64,000 nucleotides of DNA from Pacificitalea manganoxidans (lineage in GTDB: Bacteria > Pseudomonadota > Alphaproteobacteria > Rhodobacterales > Rhodobacteraceae), in assembly GCF_002504165.1 (NCBI RefSeq), contig NZ_CP021404.1, forward strand, positions 2,480,001-2,544,000, read 5' to 3'. The translations under genes and the position numbers were made by a program. The notes below the pieces were generated by a model, which saw only the letters and a list, made by a program, of their open reading frames with translations, was not told the DNA's origin and ran no database searches. The first letter of the stretch is position 1. Every line of letters starts with the position of its first letter. Of this stretch, positions 1 to 10,884 are shown in pieces.

Positions 1-55
1 AGATAACGGGACAGTCCCGCTTGCACAACAGATGCGATCAGCCACAGACAGGTTC

Positions 56-499
56 ATGCCCAAACATTCCGAAACCCGCACCCTGCCCTATACCGCCCGC
101 CAGATGTTCGATCTGGTGGCCGATGTGAACAGCTATCCCGAATTTCTGCCGTGGTGCGCCGCGGCGCGGGTGCGCGAGACGACGGATCACGGCGAAACGC
201 AGGTGATGGACGCCGATCTGGTCATCTCGTTCAAGGTGTTCCGCGAACGCTTCACCAGCCGCGTCACGCTGTGGCAGGACGGATCGCGGATCGACACCGC
301 CTATCTCGACGGCCCGTTCCGCTACATGGAAAGCACATGGGGCTTTGCCGATGTCGAAGGCGGCTGCGAGGTGTCGTTCGATGTCGATTTCGAGTTTCGC
401 AACGCGCTGCTGCAAGGCGCGGCGGGGCTGTTCTTCAACGAGGCGATGCAGCGGATCGTGCGCGCGTTCGAGCGGCGGGCAAAGGAGCTATATGGCTGA
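56..499 (+). CDS. RatA / COQ10-family START-like protein
   Basis: Small protein (147 aa) of the polyketide-cyclase/START-like fold that includes bacterial RatA and mitochondrial COQ10, a ubiquinone-binding chaperone. The N-terminal block MPKHSETRTLPYTARQMFDL followed by VADVNSYPEFLPWC is the family signature. The C-terminal helix around FFNEAMQRIVRAFERRAKEL closes the hydrophobic pocket. The start at 56 is chosen because it begins the family-typical N-terminus; an upstream in-frame start at 32 would add eight unsupported residues. It is followed 67 bp downstream by prfC on the same strand. In alphaproteobacteria the COQ10-like role in quinone handling is more likely than the ribosome-binding toxin role described for E. 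coli RatA, but sequence alone does not decide this. Confidence 0.88.
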   Translation: MPKHSETRTLPYTARQMFDLVADVNSYPEFLPWCAAARVRETTDHGETQVMDADLVISFKVFRERFTSRVTLWQDGSRIDTAYLDGPFRYMESTWGFADVEGGCEVSFDVDFEFRNALLQGAAGLFFNEAMQRIVRAFERRAKELYG

Positions 500-566
500 T
501 GCCCACGCAGCCTGCCTGAACTCCGCCCCCTGCCCCCTGCCTGCCCCAGCCTGATCGAGATCCGCC

Positions 567-2174
<1,608 letters not shown>

Positions 2175-2263
2175 GGTGAGCGCGGCGCGCATGGGTCGGT
2201 CTGGCCCTGACGGTCGCGCCCCGCCTCCGCGGCGCGCTGCCGCAACGGTTTCTTTGCTGCACA

Positions 2264-2434
2264 ATTCCAGCCTGCCCGGGGATGGCGCTGCAACGACTGA
2301 ACGGCGCGCGCTTTATGTCAGCCAAGACCCTCCTCGTTCCGAGGTCAGCATGACGCGGCCAAGCGCCAACCCGCCGGGACGGGCAGGCGCTCGCTCTCTC
2401 GGCCTTCGGCCCTCTGAGAGAGGATGCGCTTAGG
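2264..2434 (+). repeat. Dispersed multi-hairpin intergenic repeat, copy A
   Basis: Single copy of a repeat family also found near 34.9, 45.3 and 51.4 kb. It begins with GCCTGCCCGGGGATGGCGCT at 2270, continues through a shared AGGTCAGC box at 2341-2349 and ends in two hairpins. Hairpin 1 pairs GCGCC with GGCGC around an inner GGGC-containing stem (about 2363-2391). Hairpin 2 pairs CTCTCTC (2394-2400) with GAGAGAG (2416-2422) around an inner GGCC-TTC-GGCC. It lies between the convergent 3' ends of prfC and osmC. It shares ACGACTGAACGGCGC with the 45.3-kb copy, so these two form a subfamily. Confidence 0.8.
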
Positions 2435-2537
2435 CCGCAGCTTGGCGTGCCCGCACCCGCTCAAGCCCCCACGGCACGAAAAAACGCCGACCCTTGCGGA
2501 TCGGCGCTTCCTCTACATCATGAAACATCCCGCAGGA

Positions 2538-2960
2538 TCACGCCACTTTGGCATCCATCGTGATGTCGCAGTTCAGCACCTTGGAGACCGGGCAGCCTTC
2601 CTTGGCTTTCTCCGCGATCTCAAGGATCTTCGCCTCGTCCGCATCGGCGGAGATCACCGTGGTCAGATGCGCCTTGGTGATCTTCGGCCCATCGCCCTGC
2701 ATGTCGATGGTCACAGCCGACGTCGTTTCGATGGAATCGGCGGTGATCCCTTCCTGGCCCAGCATATTGCTCAGCGCCATCGAGAAGCACGCAGCATGCG
2801 CGCCGCCGATCAGCTCCTCGGGATTGGTGCCAGCGCCATCCTCAAACCGGGTGTTGAAGCCGTAAGGCTGATCGGACATCGCGCCGCTTTCAAGCGTGAT
2901 ACGGCCCTTGCCGTCTTTCAGCCCACCCATCCATTTCGCGGAGCCTTTTTTCGTCGGCAT
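2538..2960 (-). CDS. osmC: OsmC family peroxiredoxin
   Basis: Thiol-dependent hydroperoxide reductase of 140 aa, cytoplasmic, acting on organic peroxides. The two redox cysteines are Cys58 in GGAHAACFSMAL and Cys123 in KEGCPVSKV. The N-terminal MPTKKGSAKWMGGLKDGKG is typical of the OsmC rather than the Ohr branch. The start at 2960 is preceded by AGAAGGAGATTTCAC, an excellent ribosome binding site; the open frame continues upstream to 3332 but has no coding character there. The gene is monocistronic, divergent from the DEAD-box helicase and convergent with prfC. Confidence 0.93.
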   Translation of the reverse strand: MPTKKGSAKWMGGLKDGKGRITLESGAMSDQPYGFNTRFEDGAGTNPEELIGGAHAACFSMALSNMLGQEGITADSIETTSAVTIDMQGDGPKITKAHLTTVISADADEAKILEIAEKAKEGCPVSKVLNCDITMDAKVA

Positions 2961-3343
2961 GTGAAATCTCCTTCTGTCTGCCTTCGCCGTAACAACGCAG
3001 AGACACGCGGCAAGTTGCACAGCCGCAGCAATATTGCCCAAACCTGCCGGGCGAACCCACCCCGGCTGGTGCGGGGGGAGCGGGCCGTGGCAAACCCTTT
3101 GGAAAATTGCCTTTTCGTTGACCTGACGCGGTAAATGAGATAGGTCAGCCTGCAACTCCGGCCGGGGCAGATTCTCGGATCGACCGGCGGAGCGTGCCGA
3201 CCGGCCCGTATCAAGCCGGAGTTTCCTGACGATCCGACCCCAGCCGGGGCGGAGATTCGTGCCCCGTTCGGGGCGGATGACGCCGGGGCGTTCAGATTGC
3301 GTCCCACCCACGCGGCCCGATATGCCGCTCACGATGGACGCAT
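2961..3343. promoter_or_regulatory. Divergent intergenic region osmC / DEAD-box helicase
   Basis: 383 bp without a gene, serving as promoter region for both divergent genes. One sigma-70-like candidate for the helicase is TTGACC at 3118-3123, a 17-bp spacer, and TAGGTC at 3141-3146; the -10 is poor. The long distance (about 195 bp) from that site to the helicase start would leave a 5' leader like those common on cold-induced helicase mRNAs. No conserved RNA motif was recognised. Confidence 0.35.
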
Positions 3344-5074
3344 ATGACCAAGTTTTCCGACCTCAGCCTTGATCCCAAGGTGCTGAAAGCAATTGACGAA
3401 GCCGGCTATGAGACGCCCACGCCTATTCAGGCGGGTGCGATCCCCCCGGCGCTCGAAGGACGTGACGTTTTGGGCATCGCTCAGACCGGCACCGGCAAAA
3501 CCGCCTCCTTCACCCTGCCGATGATTACCCTGCTCAAGCGCGGGCGCGCCCGGGCGCGGATGCCGCGGAGCCTCGTTCTGGCTCCGACCCGTGAACTGGC
3601 AGCGCAGGTGGCCGAGAATTTCGACATCTACGCCAAGCACACCAAACTGACCAAGGCGCTGCTGATCGGCGGTGTCAGCTTCAAGGAGCAGGACCAGCTG
3701 ATTGACCGGGGCGTCGATGTTCTGATCGCAACGCCGGGCCGCCTGCTGGACCATTTCGAGCGCGGCAAGCTGCTGCTCACTGGCGTGCAGATCATGGTCG
3801 TGGACGAAGCCGACCGGATGCTCGACATGGGCTTCATCCCGGATATCGAGCGTATCTTTAACCTGACGCCCTTTACCCGTCAGACGCTGTTCTTCTCCGC
3901 CACGATGGCGCCCGAGATCGAGCGCATCACCAACACGTTCCTCTCCGGCCCCGCACGGGTCGAAGTGGCGCGTCAGTCGACCACGTCCGACACCATCGCG
4001 CAGGCCCTGATCCAGCATCGCGCTTCGCGCAAGGACCGCGCGATGAACGAGAAGCGCAACATCCTGCGCGCCGTGATCGAGGCCGAAGGCGACGCCTGCT
4101 CAAACGCCATCATCTTCTGCAACCGGAAGGTCGATGTGGATGTGGTCGCCAAGTCGCTGAAAAAATACGGCTATAATGCCGAGCCGATCCACGGTGATCT
4201 AGACCAGTCGCACCGGACCCGGACGCTGGACGGCTTCCGCGATGGCTCGATCCGCTTCCTCGTCGCCTCCGACGTGGCGGCGCGCGGGCTCGACATTCCG
4301 GCGGTGAGCCATGTCTTCAACTTCGACGTGCCCAGCCACGCCGAGGATTACGTGCACCGCATTGGCCGGACCGGCCGCGCGGGTCGCAAGGGCAAGGCCT
4401 TCACCATCGCCACGCAGTATGACGAGAAATATCTCGACGCGATCCAGACGCTCGTCGGTCAGCAGATCCCGCTGGTAGACAGCCCGCTGGGCGGGGCCTC
4501 CGGCTCGGACGATCCGGTCGTGGCCGAGGCGCCCGAAGCGGCAACCGAGGACAAGCCCAAGCGCACCCGCCGCCGCGTGCGGCGCAAGGACAGCGCCCCG
4601 GCAGCCGACACCCCTGCGGATAAGCAAGACAGCCCGGCCCCCGTGGCTGAGGCCAACGCCGCGCCCGCAACGCAGGAGCCCACCACGCAGGTCGATGTCG
4701 CAGCTGAACCCGCCCACGCGCGCAGCCGCGACACCGCCGAGGACAGCGCCCCGGCCCCGCGCCGGTCGCGCCGCTCGTCGCGGAAGACCGCCGCGCAGAA
4801 ACCCGTAGCGGAGCCCCCCGTGGTCGAAGACGTGGCTCAGGACACAGCCGTGGCCCCGCAGGCCGCAGCCCCCGCAAACGAGCCCGCCCCGGAACCCCGG
4901 TCCGAGCCGGAAGCGCGCCGGGAGCCCGAAAGCCGCTCCGACAAGGACGATCGCTCAAACCGCTCGCGCGGGGGCCGTGGCCGGAAGTCCGGCAACAAGT
5001 CCGACCGCCGTGACGACGCTGTTGTCGGCATGGGCGATCACATGCCCGACTTCCTGACACGCAGCTTCGCCTGA
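3344..5074 (+). CDS. DEAD-box ATP-dependent RNA helicase (RhlE-like)
   Basis: RNA helicase of 576 aa for ribosome assembly and RNA turnover, probably important in the cold. The Q-motif region starts at F4. Motif I AQTGTGKT is at 46-53, motif Ia PTRELAAQ at about 81-88, DEAD at 154-157 and SAT at 185-187; motif VI HRIGRTGRAG ends the RecA2 core near residue 350. From about residue 385 the protein is a low-complexity Ala/Pro/Glu/Arg tail with basic patches (KRTRRRVRRK; RSNRSRGGRGRK), a common RNA-binding extension. The extreme C-terminus GMGDHMPDFLTRSFA is hydrophobic. No strong Shine-Dalgarno is visible before 3344. A clear intrinsic terminator follows. Confidence 0.95.
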   Translation: MTKFSDLSLDPKVLKAIDEAGYETPTPIQAGAIPPALEGRDVLGIAQTGTGKTASFTLPMITLLKRGRARARMPRSLVLAPTRELAAQVAENFDIYAKHTKLTKALLIGGVSFKEQDQLIDRGVDVLIATPGRLLDHFERGKLLLTGVQIMVVDEADRMLDMGFIPDIERIFNLTPFTRQTLFFSATMAPEIERITNTFLSGPARVEVARQSTTSDTIAQALIQHRASRKDRAMNEKRNILRAVIEAEGDACSNAIIFCNRKVDVDVVAKSLKKYGYNAEPIHGDLDQSHRTRTLDGFRDGSIRFLVASDVAARGLDIPAVSHVFNFDVPSHAEDYVHRIGRTGRAGRKGKAFTIATQYDEKYLDAIQTLVGQQIPLVDSPLGGASGSDDPVVAEAPEAATEDKPKRTRRRVRRKDSAPAADTPADKQDSPAPVAEANAAPATQEPTTQVDVAAEPAHARSRDTAEDSAPAPRRSRRSSRKTAAQKPVAEPPVVEDVAQDTAVAPQAAAPANEPAPEPRSEPEARREPESRSDKDDRSNRSRGGRGRKSGNKSDRRDDAVVGMGDHMPDFLTRSFA

Positions 5075-5094
5075 CGCATGGCACGAGATGTGTG

Positions 5095-5125
5095 AAAGGG
5101 GCGGACCTGATGGTCCGCCCCTTTT
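5095..5125 (+). terminator. Intrinsic terminator of the helicase gene
   Basis: The arms AAAGGGGCGGACC (5095-5107) and GGTCCGCCCCTTT (5112-5124) are perfectly complementary around the loop TGAT, and the 3' arm runs into four T residues. It lies 20 bp after the helicase stop codon. Confidence 0.92.
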
Positions 5126-5230
5126 ACGTTAAAGCGCCCTGTGTAGGTAAATCCTTGCCGTCAAACGCACCTGCTGCGCCACCGCGCGCGGGCCGGGACA
5201 GTCACCGCCCGCGATTAACGAATACGCCGC

Positions 5231-5458
5231 CTACCTCAATCCCAGCCGCGCGCGGTAGTCTCGCAACACGAAAAGACGGATGGCGGAGGCAAGCCCCATA
5301 TCGACGCCCCTCGCCGCGTCGATCTCGGCGGCAAGCGCATTGATCGGCTGCCCCCGAGCGGCGGCGATTTCGCGGAACGCGATCCAGAATTCATCCTCCA
5401 GCGACACCGAGGTGCGGTGGCCGGACAGGGTCAGGGAATGTTTGCGGGGGCGGGTCAT
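5231..5458 (-). CDS. Ribbon-helix-helix domain protein
   Basis: 75-aa protein. The segment HRTSVSLEDEFWIAFREIA has the basic beta-strand/helix pattern of ribbon-helix-helix DNA-binding proteins, followed by a helix rich in Ala around INALAAEIDAAR. It is last in the fumC–DUF4169–RHH run, with 31 bp separating it from the DUF4169 gene. In Rhodobacteraceae this trio is commonly conserved, but its role (DNA-binding regulator versus structural accessory) is not established. The start ATG at 5458 yields MTRPRKHSLTLSGHRTSV, family-like. It is confidently a gene because of the conserved context and protein-like composition. Confidence 0.82.
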   Translation of the reverse strand: MTRPRKHSLTLSGHRTSVSLEDEFWIAFREIAAARGQPINALAAEIDAARGVDMGLASAIRLFVLRDYRARLGLR

Positions 5459-5489
5459 GGATCAGCCATAGGCGATCGCGCCGGAAACG

Positions 5490-5771
5490 TCACCTGTGCT
5501 CGGGATCGTCCGGCGCGGGGTGATCGCTCGGACTGTGGTCCGGCGCGGGATGTTCGGGCGCAGCATATCCAGTCGTCGTGCGATCCGGCGCGCTATCGTC
5601 GCGCCGTGCGGCATCGTGCAGTTTGCTGATCCGTTCCGCCTCGCCACGCGCGGCGGTTTTCTGCGCTTTCGTCAGGCCATGCAGCACCGCGTTGCGCTCC
5701 GCAGCAGCCTTGCGCGCGGACCGGGCCCGCTCCTTGCGGACCCGGTTGAGGTTGATGGGCGTGTCGGCCAA
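5490..5771 (-). CDS. DUF4169 family protein
   Basis: 93-aa, strongly charged protein. The N-terminal half INLNRVRKERARSARKAAAE is the DUF4169 signature, a predicted basic helix. The C-terminal third is a Pro/His/Asp-rich disordered tail with repeated APEHPAPDH-like steps. The start codon appears to be TTG at 5771, four bases from the fumC stop codon and preceded by CAGGG, so translation is probably coupled to fumC. Function is unknown; the persistent association with fumarase and a ribbon-helix-helix gene is its main clue. Confidence 0.78.
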   Translation of the reverse strand: MADTPINLNRVRKERARSARKAAAERNAVLHGLTKAQKTAARGEAERISKLHDAARRDDSAPDRTTTGYAAPEHPAPDHSPSDHPAPDDPEHR

Positions 5772-5774
5772 GGC

Positions 5775-7172
5775 TTAGCCCTGCTTGGGGCCAACCATGT
5801 CTTCGGGGCGCACGACCTTCTCAAAGGTCTCCTCGTCCACGAAGCCCAGCTTCACCGCTTCTTCCTTCAGCGTGGTGCCGTTCTTATGCGCGGTCTTGGC
5901 GACGGTGGTCGCGTTGTCGTAGCCGATGGTCGGCGCCAACGCGGTGACCAGCATCAGGCTCTCGCGCATCAGCTTCTCGATCCGGACCTTATCGGCCTGT
6001 AGCCCATCGACGAGGTTGTCGGTGAACGCGACCGAGGCATCGCCCAGAAGCTGCATGGACTGCAGCACGTTATAGGCCATCATCGGCTTATACACGTTCA
6101 GTTCGAAATGCCCTTGGCTGCCGGCGAAACCGACGGCGGCATCGTTGCCCATCACATGCGCGCAGACCTGCGTCAGCGCCTCGCACTGGGTCGGGTTGAC
6201 TTTGCCCGGCATGATCGAGGAGCCGGGCTCGTTCTCCGGCAGGATCAACTCGCCCAGACCGCAGCGCGGGCCGGAGCCCAGCAGACGAATGTCATTGGCG
6301 ATTTTGAACAGGCTCGCCGCGACGGTCTTCAGCGCGCCCGACATCTCCACCATCGCGTCATGGGCGGCCAGCGCCTCGAACTTGTTGGGGGCGGTGACAA
6401 AATCGATGCCGGTGATCTCAGCCATGTTGGCGGCGACCGTCTCGGCCCAGCCCTCGCGGGTGTTCAGCCCGGTGCCCACGGCCGTGCCGCCCTGCGCCAA
6501 CTCGTGGATATGCTCCAGCGCGGTGCGCACACGCTTCAGGCCCATCTTCACCTGATGCGCATAGCCGGAAAATTCCTGGCTCAGCGTCAGCGGGGTGGCG
6601 TCCTGCGTGTGGGTGCGGCCAATCTTGATGATGCCGTCGAACTCCGCGACCTTGCGCTCCAGTGCGGTGTGCAGCTTTTCCAGACCCGGCAGCAGCACGT
6701 CACGCGCGGTCATCGCGGTGGCGATATGCATCGCGGTCGGGAACGTGTCGTTGGACGACTGCCCCATGTTGCAATGGTCGTTGGGGTGCACCGGCGATTT
6801 GGAGCCGATCTCACCGCCGAGGATTTCGATCGCGCGGTTGGCGATGACCTCGTTGGCGTTCATGTTGGACTGGGTGCCCGAGCCGGTCTGCCAGACGACG
6901 AGCGGGAAGTTATCGTCGAACTTGCCGTCGACCACTTCGGAGGCGGCGGTGATGATCGCGTCGGCGATGTCATCCTTCAGACCGCCATTGGCCTTGTTCG
7001 CCATCGCGCAGGCCTGCTTGATGACGCCAAGCGCCCGGACGATCGCCACCGGCTGTTTTTCCCAGCCAATCGGGAAATTCATGATCGAGCGCTGGGTCTG
7101 CGCGCCCCAATACTTGTCCGCGGGGACTTCGAGCGGGCCGAAGCTGTCGGTTTCGGTGCGGGTGTCGGCCAT
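5775..7172 (-). CDS. fumC: Class II fumarate hydratase
   Basis: Iron-independent fumarase of 465 aa, converting fumarate to L-malate in the TCA cycle. The superfamily signature [16 protein letters not shown] is present, as are [13 protein letters not shown] and [20 protein letters not shown], which supply active-site residues. The start at 7172 ([20 protein letters not shown]) matches the family N-terminus and follows an AGGAGGACCAC-type ribosome site; the longer frame to 7229 adds non-conserved residues. It heads a probable operon with the DUF4169 and ribbon-helix-helix genes. A LacI-type operator-like sequence lies 83 bp upstream. Confidence 0.97.
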   Translation of the reverse strand: MADTRTETDSFGPLEVPADKYWGAQTQRSIMNFPIGWEKQPVAIVRALGVIKQACAMANKANGGLKDDIADAIITAASEVVDGKFDDNFPLVVWQTGSGTQSNMNANEVIANRAIEILGGEIGSKSPVHPNDHCNMGQSSNDTFPTAMHIATAMTARDVLLPGLEKLHTALERKVAEFDGIIKIGRTHTQDATPLTLSQEFSGYAHQVKMGLKRVRTALEHIHELAQGGTAVGTGLNTREGWAETVAANMAEITGIDFVTAPNKFEALAAHDAMVEMSGALKTVAASLFKIANDIRLLGSGPRCGLGELILPENEPGSSIMPGKVNPTQCEALTQVCAHVMGNDAAVGFAGSQGHFELNVYKPMMAYNVLQSMQLLGDASVAFTDNLVDGLQADKVRIEKLMRESLMLVTALAPTIGYDNATTVAKTAHKNGTTLKEEAVKLGFVDEETFEKVVRPEDMVGPKQG

Positions 7173-7253
7173 GTGGTCCTCCTGCAATACGGTCGCAGGC
7201 GGTTTATCCCGCGCAATGACGCGCCACAATCCCCACGCGCGGCGTTTTCATAG

Positions 7254-7267
7254 TGTTAGCGCCAACC
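7254..7267. promoter_or_regulatory. LacI-family (CceR-like) operator candidate upstream of fumC
   Basis: TGTTAGCGCCAACC, one base away from the GTTAGCGCTAAC palindrome found upstream of zwf. It is centred about 88 bp upstream of the fumC start codon and just downstream of the P450 stop codon. The consensus resembles LacI-family operators. In Rhodobacter sphaeroides the regulator CceR uses such sites and affects TCA-cycle genes; assignment here is inference. Confidence 0.5.
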
Positions 7268-7284
7268 GCATCGGCCTCCGGCGC

Positions 7285-8673
7285 TCAGCGGCGCGCGAGC
7301 CGCAGGTGGATGCCGTCCCGCGCCCGCACCGTCAGATGCGCGACCGGCACCGGCACCCGGCCCTCCACCGGCGACAGCCGAAACGCCCCCACGATGGCCG
7401 ACATCAGCAGCACGCCTTCGGCCATCGCAAACCCCGCCCCCGGACAAACCCGCGGCCCCGCCGAAAACGGCAGATAGGCGTCACGGGCCGACGCACGCCC
7501 TGCGGGCGTTTGCCAGCGGGCAGGATCGAACCCGTCGGGATTGTCCCACAGCCGGGTCTGCCGGTGCAGGTGCCACGGGCTCAGCACGATCTGCGCGCCG
7601 CGCGGCACCTCACGGTCGCGGAAACGCTCCGCCTGCGCGGCCTCCCGCACCATCATCGGCACCGGCGGGTAAAGCCGCAGTGCCTCGCGGAACACATCGC
7701 GGGTAAAGCCCAGTTTCGACAGATCGGAGAAGCCAGGATTTGCGGGCAGTGCCGCCGCCTCCGCTGCGACGCGGGCCTGCGCTTCGGGATGGGTGGCCAG
7801 CAGGTAAAGCGCCCAAGCCAGTGCGGAGGCCGATGTTTCATGCCCCGCCAGAAAGAAGATCGCCACCTGATCGACCATCTCGGCGGGCGTGAACCGCTTG
7901 CCGGTTTCCGGGTCGGGGGTGGTCATGATTTTCGTCGCCAGATCGTCGGGCGCGGTGCCATTTGTGATCTCGGCGGCGCGGGCCTCGGTCAGCCGGGCGA
8001 TCAGGTCGCGGATTTCCTGCGCGGCCCTGCGCGTGCGGCGGCGGTGCAGCCGTGGCAGCCAGCGCGGCAGCGGCACGAAAGCGGCGATGTTCAAAAGCGG
8101 CTGCGCCCGCTGATAGGCGCGAAACCGGTCGAACACCTGCGCGGCGATCTCATGCTCGATCGGGATCGAAAACAGGCTGCGGAAAATCACATCAGCCGCG
8201 GCATGGCTTGTCTCCGCCTCGATCTCCAGCACCGCACCCTGCCCGTCCAGCCGCGCGTCCAGCCGGGCATCTAAACGCGCGACCGTAGCGCGTGCGGCGT
8301 CCTGCATGGCGGGAAAGCTGTCGCGCAGCCGCCCCCCCTCAAACGCTGGGTCGATGATGCGCCGCTGCTGTTTCCATTGCGCGCCGTTGGTCACGAACAC
8401 GCTGTCCCCCAGCAGCGGCGCCAGCCCTTCGCGCACCCGGTCGGATTTCGGAAAATCGTCAGGCCGGTCGCGCAGCACTGTGCGGATCAACTCCGGCTGA
8501 TTGACAAGGAAGGAGCGGAAAAACGGCGTGCGAAATTCGGCCATCCATGCCCGGTAAAGCCGCGCGGGCTGCGCGCTCAGAATATCCGCCCGAAACAGCC
8601 GCATGTGCCGCCAGAGCGAGGCATCGCCTTCGCGCGCGGCGGGCTTGGGCGGGTGTGGCGCAGGCCCGGTCAT
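7285..8673 (-). CDS. Cytochrome P450
   Basis: Heme-thiolate monooxygenase of 462 aa. The I-helix oxygen-binding motif AGHET is at 276-280, the K-helix ExxR is E330-ALR-333, and the heme loop FSAGPRVCPG is at 403-412 with axial Cys410. There is no signal peptide or N-terminal anchor, so the enzyme is soluble. A short internal duplication, LDARLDARLDG, lies at about 134-144. The start codon overlaps the stop of the upstream hydrolase-like gene (ATGA), indicating translational coupling. No ferredoxin or reductase gene is adjacent, so redox partners must be encoded elsewhere. The substrate cannot be read from sequence; the coupling suggests a lipid or other hydrophobic ester shared with its partner. 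Confidence 0.95.
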   Translation of the reverse strand: MTGPAPHPPKPAAREGDASLWRHMRLFRADILSAQPARLYRAWMAEFRTPFFRSFLVNQPELIRTVLRDRPDDFPKSDRVREGLAPLLGDSVFVTNGAQWKQQRRIIDPAFEGGRLRDSFPAMQDAARATVARLDARLDARLDGQGAVLEIEAETSHAAADVIFRSLFSIPIEHEIAAQVFDRFRAYQRAQPLLNIAAFVPLPRWLPRLHRRRTRRAAQEIRDLIARLTEARAAEITNGTAPDDLATKIMTTPDPETGKRFTPAEMVDQVAIFFLAGHETSASALAWALYLLATHPEAQARVAAEAAALPANPGFSDLSKLGFTRDVFREALRLYPPVPMMVREAAQAERFRDREVPRGAQIVLSPWHLHRQTRLWDNPDGFDPARWQTPAGRASARDAYLPFSAGPRVCPGAGFAMAEGVLLMSAIVGAFRLSPVEGRVPVPVAHLTVRARDGIHLRLARR

Positions 8674-9923
8674 CGCGACGGCTCCGTAAGGGAGGTATAG
8701 CGGTTCACCGGCGTCTCGATCCGGCTGGCGGAGGCGCGGCGCCCGGCAAACCGCTGCGCCAGCGTCTGCGGCCCGGCGGTGATGCGGAAGTAATCATACG
8801 CGCCGGGCCGATCAAACGCGCAGAGATACTGAAAATGCAGCCGGAAGAAGCGCCAGCGCAGCGCCTTCCACCGCGCGGAGCTGAGCGTGTGGGTAAAGGC
8901 CGCCGACAGCACCAGAGGCCAGCGTTTGGCAGGCGGCGCCACCCCCGACACCGCAACCGGATCGCACAGGGCAAAGGCGCAGCCATCCCCCGGCGCGGTC
9001 ACATCCACCCAGGTGATCCGGTCGCAGGCCGACAGCGCGTGGAGATCGGCGCGCAGCCGTTCCGCGCGTGGCAGAAACGACATCATCGGCACGACTTGCC
9101 CCAGGCTCAGAAACGACAGCGCCGGTCCCGGCTCTGGCAGCAGCCCGTCGCGGATCAGATCGGCTAGCACCGACACGCCCAGATGCGCGCCGGAACTATG
9201 CCCCACCACCAGCACCTCCTCCACATCCGAGCGAAGCGCGGCGCCGATCAACTGCGTGAACTCCGTCATGCGCGCTTCCAATTCGGGCGGGTTGGCACCG
9301 CGCCATCGGGCCGAAAACGCATAATCATGCATCAGGTAATAGGCGAACATGCGGTTGTCATGCTTGCGAAACCACCACAGCACCGCCGGGATCACGACAA
9401 GCCCCAGCCACCCAGCCAGCGGATGCAGCAGCGCCAGCAGAGCCCCCGCGCCCCAAGCCAGCAGCACCGCGACCGTCAGTTGCAGCACCAGCGCCCCCAC
9501 CGGGTAAAGCGCGGCGATCACCGGCCCCTTACGCAGCCGCATCAGTCGAAACAGCGCACCGGTGCCCACATAGACCCACGCCGTCCGCAGCAGCTGCGCA
9601 TAGGTGGCGAGGATACCGCTGCGCATCGACTTGCGCACAATGTCGGACCAGACCAGCACATCGATTTCGGCGCGGGTGGTCGCGCCTTCCATCTCTCCGG
9701 TGACCGACCAGCCATAGGGGCCGGGACCGCGCCGCGCCTGCTGCGACATCTCATAACCCGACAGCGCCGCCTGCGCCGCGCCTTCGCGGCGGTATAGCTC
9801 ACGGTATCGCCGGGGATGGATGGGATCGTAGCCGGGGATGTAGAACACATGCCGCCGCGTCACACGCGGACCCGCCCCGCGCGCGCCCTCCGGCCCCGCT
9901 GCATCCCTGCTGTCATCGCCCAT
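8670..9923 (-). CDS. Membrane-associated alpha/beta-hydrolase-like protein
   Basis: Unrecognised 417-aa protein with hydrolase features. HVFYIPGYDP near residue 25 resembles the first strand and oxyanion loop, and VLVVGHSSGAHLG (GHSSG at 241-245) is a nucleophile elbow giving Ser243. Two or three hydrophobic segments at about 135-187 would anchor it in the membrane between these parts. A candidate catalytic His lies in the C-terminal half (FFRLHFQYLC). The ATG at 9923 is preceded by GGAGG; a GTG one codon upstream is less likely. Its stop overlaps the P450 start by four bases, so the two enzymes are co-translated. The product is unknown; esterase or lipase-like chemistry is an inference. Confidence 0.75.
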   Translation of the reverse strand: MGDDSRDAAGPEGARGAGPRVTRRHVFYIPGYDPIHPRRYRELYRREGAAQAALSGYEMSQQARRGPGPYGWSVTGEMEGATTRAEIDVLVWSDIVRKSMRSGILATYAQLLRTAWVYVGTGALFRLMRLRKGPVIAALYPVGALVLQLTVAVLLAWGAGALLALLHPLAGWLGLVVIPAVLWWFRKHDNRMFAYYLMHDYAFSARWRGANPPELEARMTEFTQLIGAALRSDVEEVLVVGHSSGAHLGVSVLADLIRDGLLPEPGPALSFLSLGQVVPMMSFLPRAERLRADLHALSACDRITWVDVTAPGDGCAFALCDPVAVSGVAPPAKRWPLVLSAAFTHTLSSARWKALRWRFFRLHFQYLCAFDRPGAYDYFRITAGPQTLAQRFAGRRASASRIETPVNRYTSLTEPSR

Positions 9924-10031
9924 CACACCTGCCTCCAGCGGGGCCAGTGTCAGGGCCCCTGCGTGATGGTTTCAAGAGAAATCGGGCGAAAACCGGCGCG
10001 GATCGCGGGCAATCTCGCGACACCCGCGCGC

Positions 10032-10781
10032 TCAGCCCAGCGGACCCGCGCTGTCCTGATCGTCGCTCTCCGGGTCAGGGGCGCCGCGATAGCCGGTGGC
10101 GACGACGAATTTTTCCGAACTGTCGGAGCGTGACGCGGGCGGCTTGACGTTGACCACCTTGGTAAAGCGCTGTTTCAGCAGCTTTTGCAGATCGCCCTCG
10201 GCCCCGCCTGCGAGAACCTTGGCGACAAAGGTGCCGCCCGGCGTCAGCACATCAAACGCGAAATGCGCGGCGGCCTCGCACAGCGCGACAATCCGCAAAT
10301 GGTCCGTCTGCTTATGCCCCGACGAAGACGCCGCCATATCCGACATCACCACATCCGCGTCACCGCCAAGCCACCCTTTGACAAGGTCGTCGGCATCGTC
10401 GGCAAGAAAATCAAGCTGGTGCAACTCCGCCCCCGCGATCGGCTCGATCTGTTGCAGATCGACGCCCAGCACGGTGCCCATCGCCTTGCCTGATTTCTCG
10501 CCAAGCGCATTGACGCGCTTGACCGCCACCTGACACCAGCCGCCGGGCGCACAGCCCAGATCGACGACCCGCGCGCCGGGCACGAGAAACCGATACTTGT
10601 CGTCCAGTTCAAGGATCTTGTAGGCCGCGCGCCCGCGATAGCCGTCCTTCTTGGCGCGCTGCACATAGGGATCGTTCAACTGGCGTTCCAGCCATAGCGT
10701 CGACGACAGCTTGCGCCCGCGGGCCGACTTTACCTTGACCCGCAGATCGCGCTGGCCGCGGCCACTGGTTTTCTTTTCCAT
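10032..10781 (-). CDS. rlmE: 23S rRNA (uridine-2'-O-)-methyltransferase RlmE/FtsJ
   Basis: SAM-dependent methyltransferase of 249 aa that modifies the A-loop uridine of 23S rRNA (U2552 in E. coli). The SAM-binding motif [11 protein letters not shown] is clear. The K-D-K-E tetrad is visible in [27 protein letters not shown] and [14 protein letters not shown] basic N-terminal extension of about 35 residues ([20 protein letters not shown]) precedes the core. The start at 10781 is chosen as the first Met of this extension; upstream residues in the same frame are not conserved in type. It lies downstream of the Ppx/GppA gene on the same strand with a 103-bp gap, a pairing often seen in this group. 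Confidence 0.95.
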   Translation of the reverse strand: MEKKTSGRGQRDLRVKVKSARGRKLSSTLWLERQLNDPYVQRAKKDGYRGRAAYKILELDDKYRFLVPGARVVDLGCAPGGWCQVAVKRVNALGEKSGKAMGTVLGVDLQQIEPIAGAELHQLDFLADDADDLVKGWLGGDADVVMSDMAASSSGHKQTDHLRIVALCEAAAHFAFDVLTPGGTFVAKVLAGGAEGDLQKLLKQRFTKVVNVKPPASRSDSSEKFVVATGYRGAPDPESDDQDSAGPLG

Positions 10782-10884
10782 TGCTGATCTCCGGAGGTTG
10801 CGAGCGGATAAGAGGCCAGATGCCTCCGGCGGAAGTATTTCAGGCAAGCCAGAAAGGGAAGCCCCGCATCAGTGTAGCATGGGC

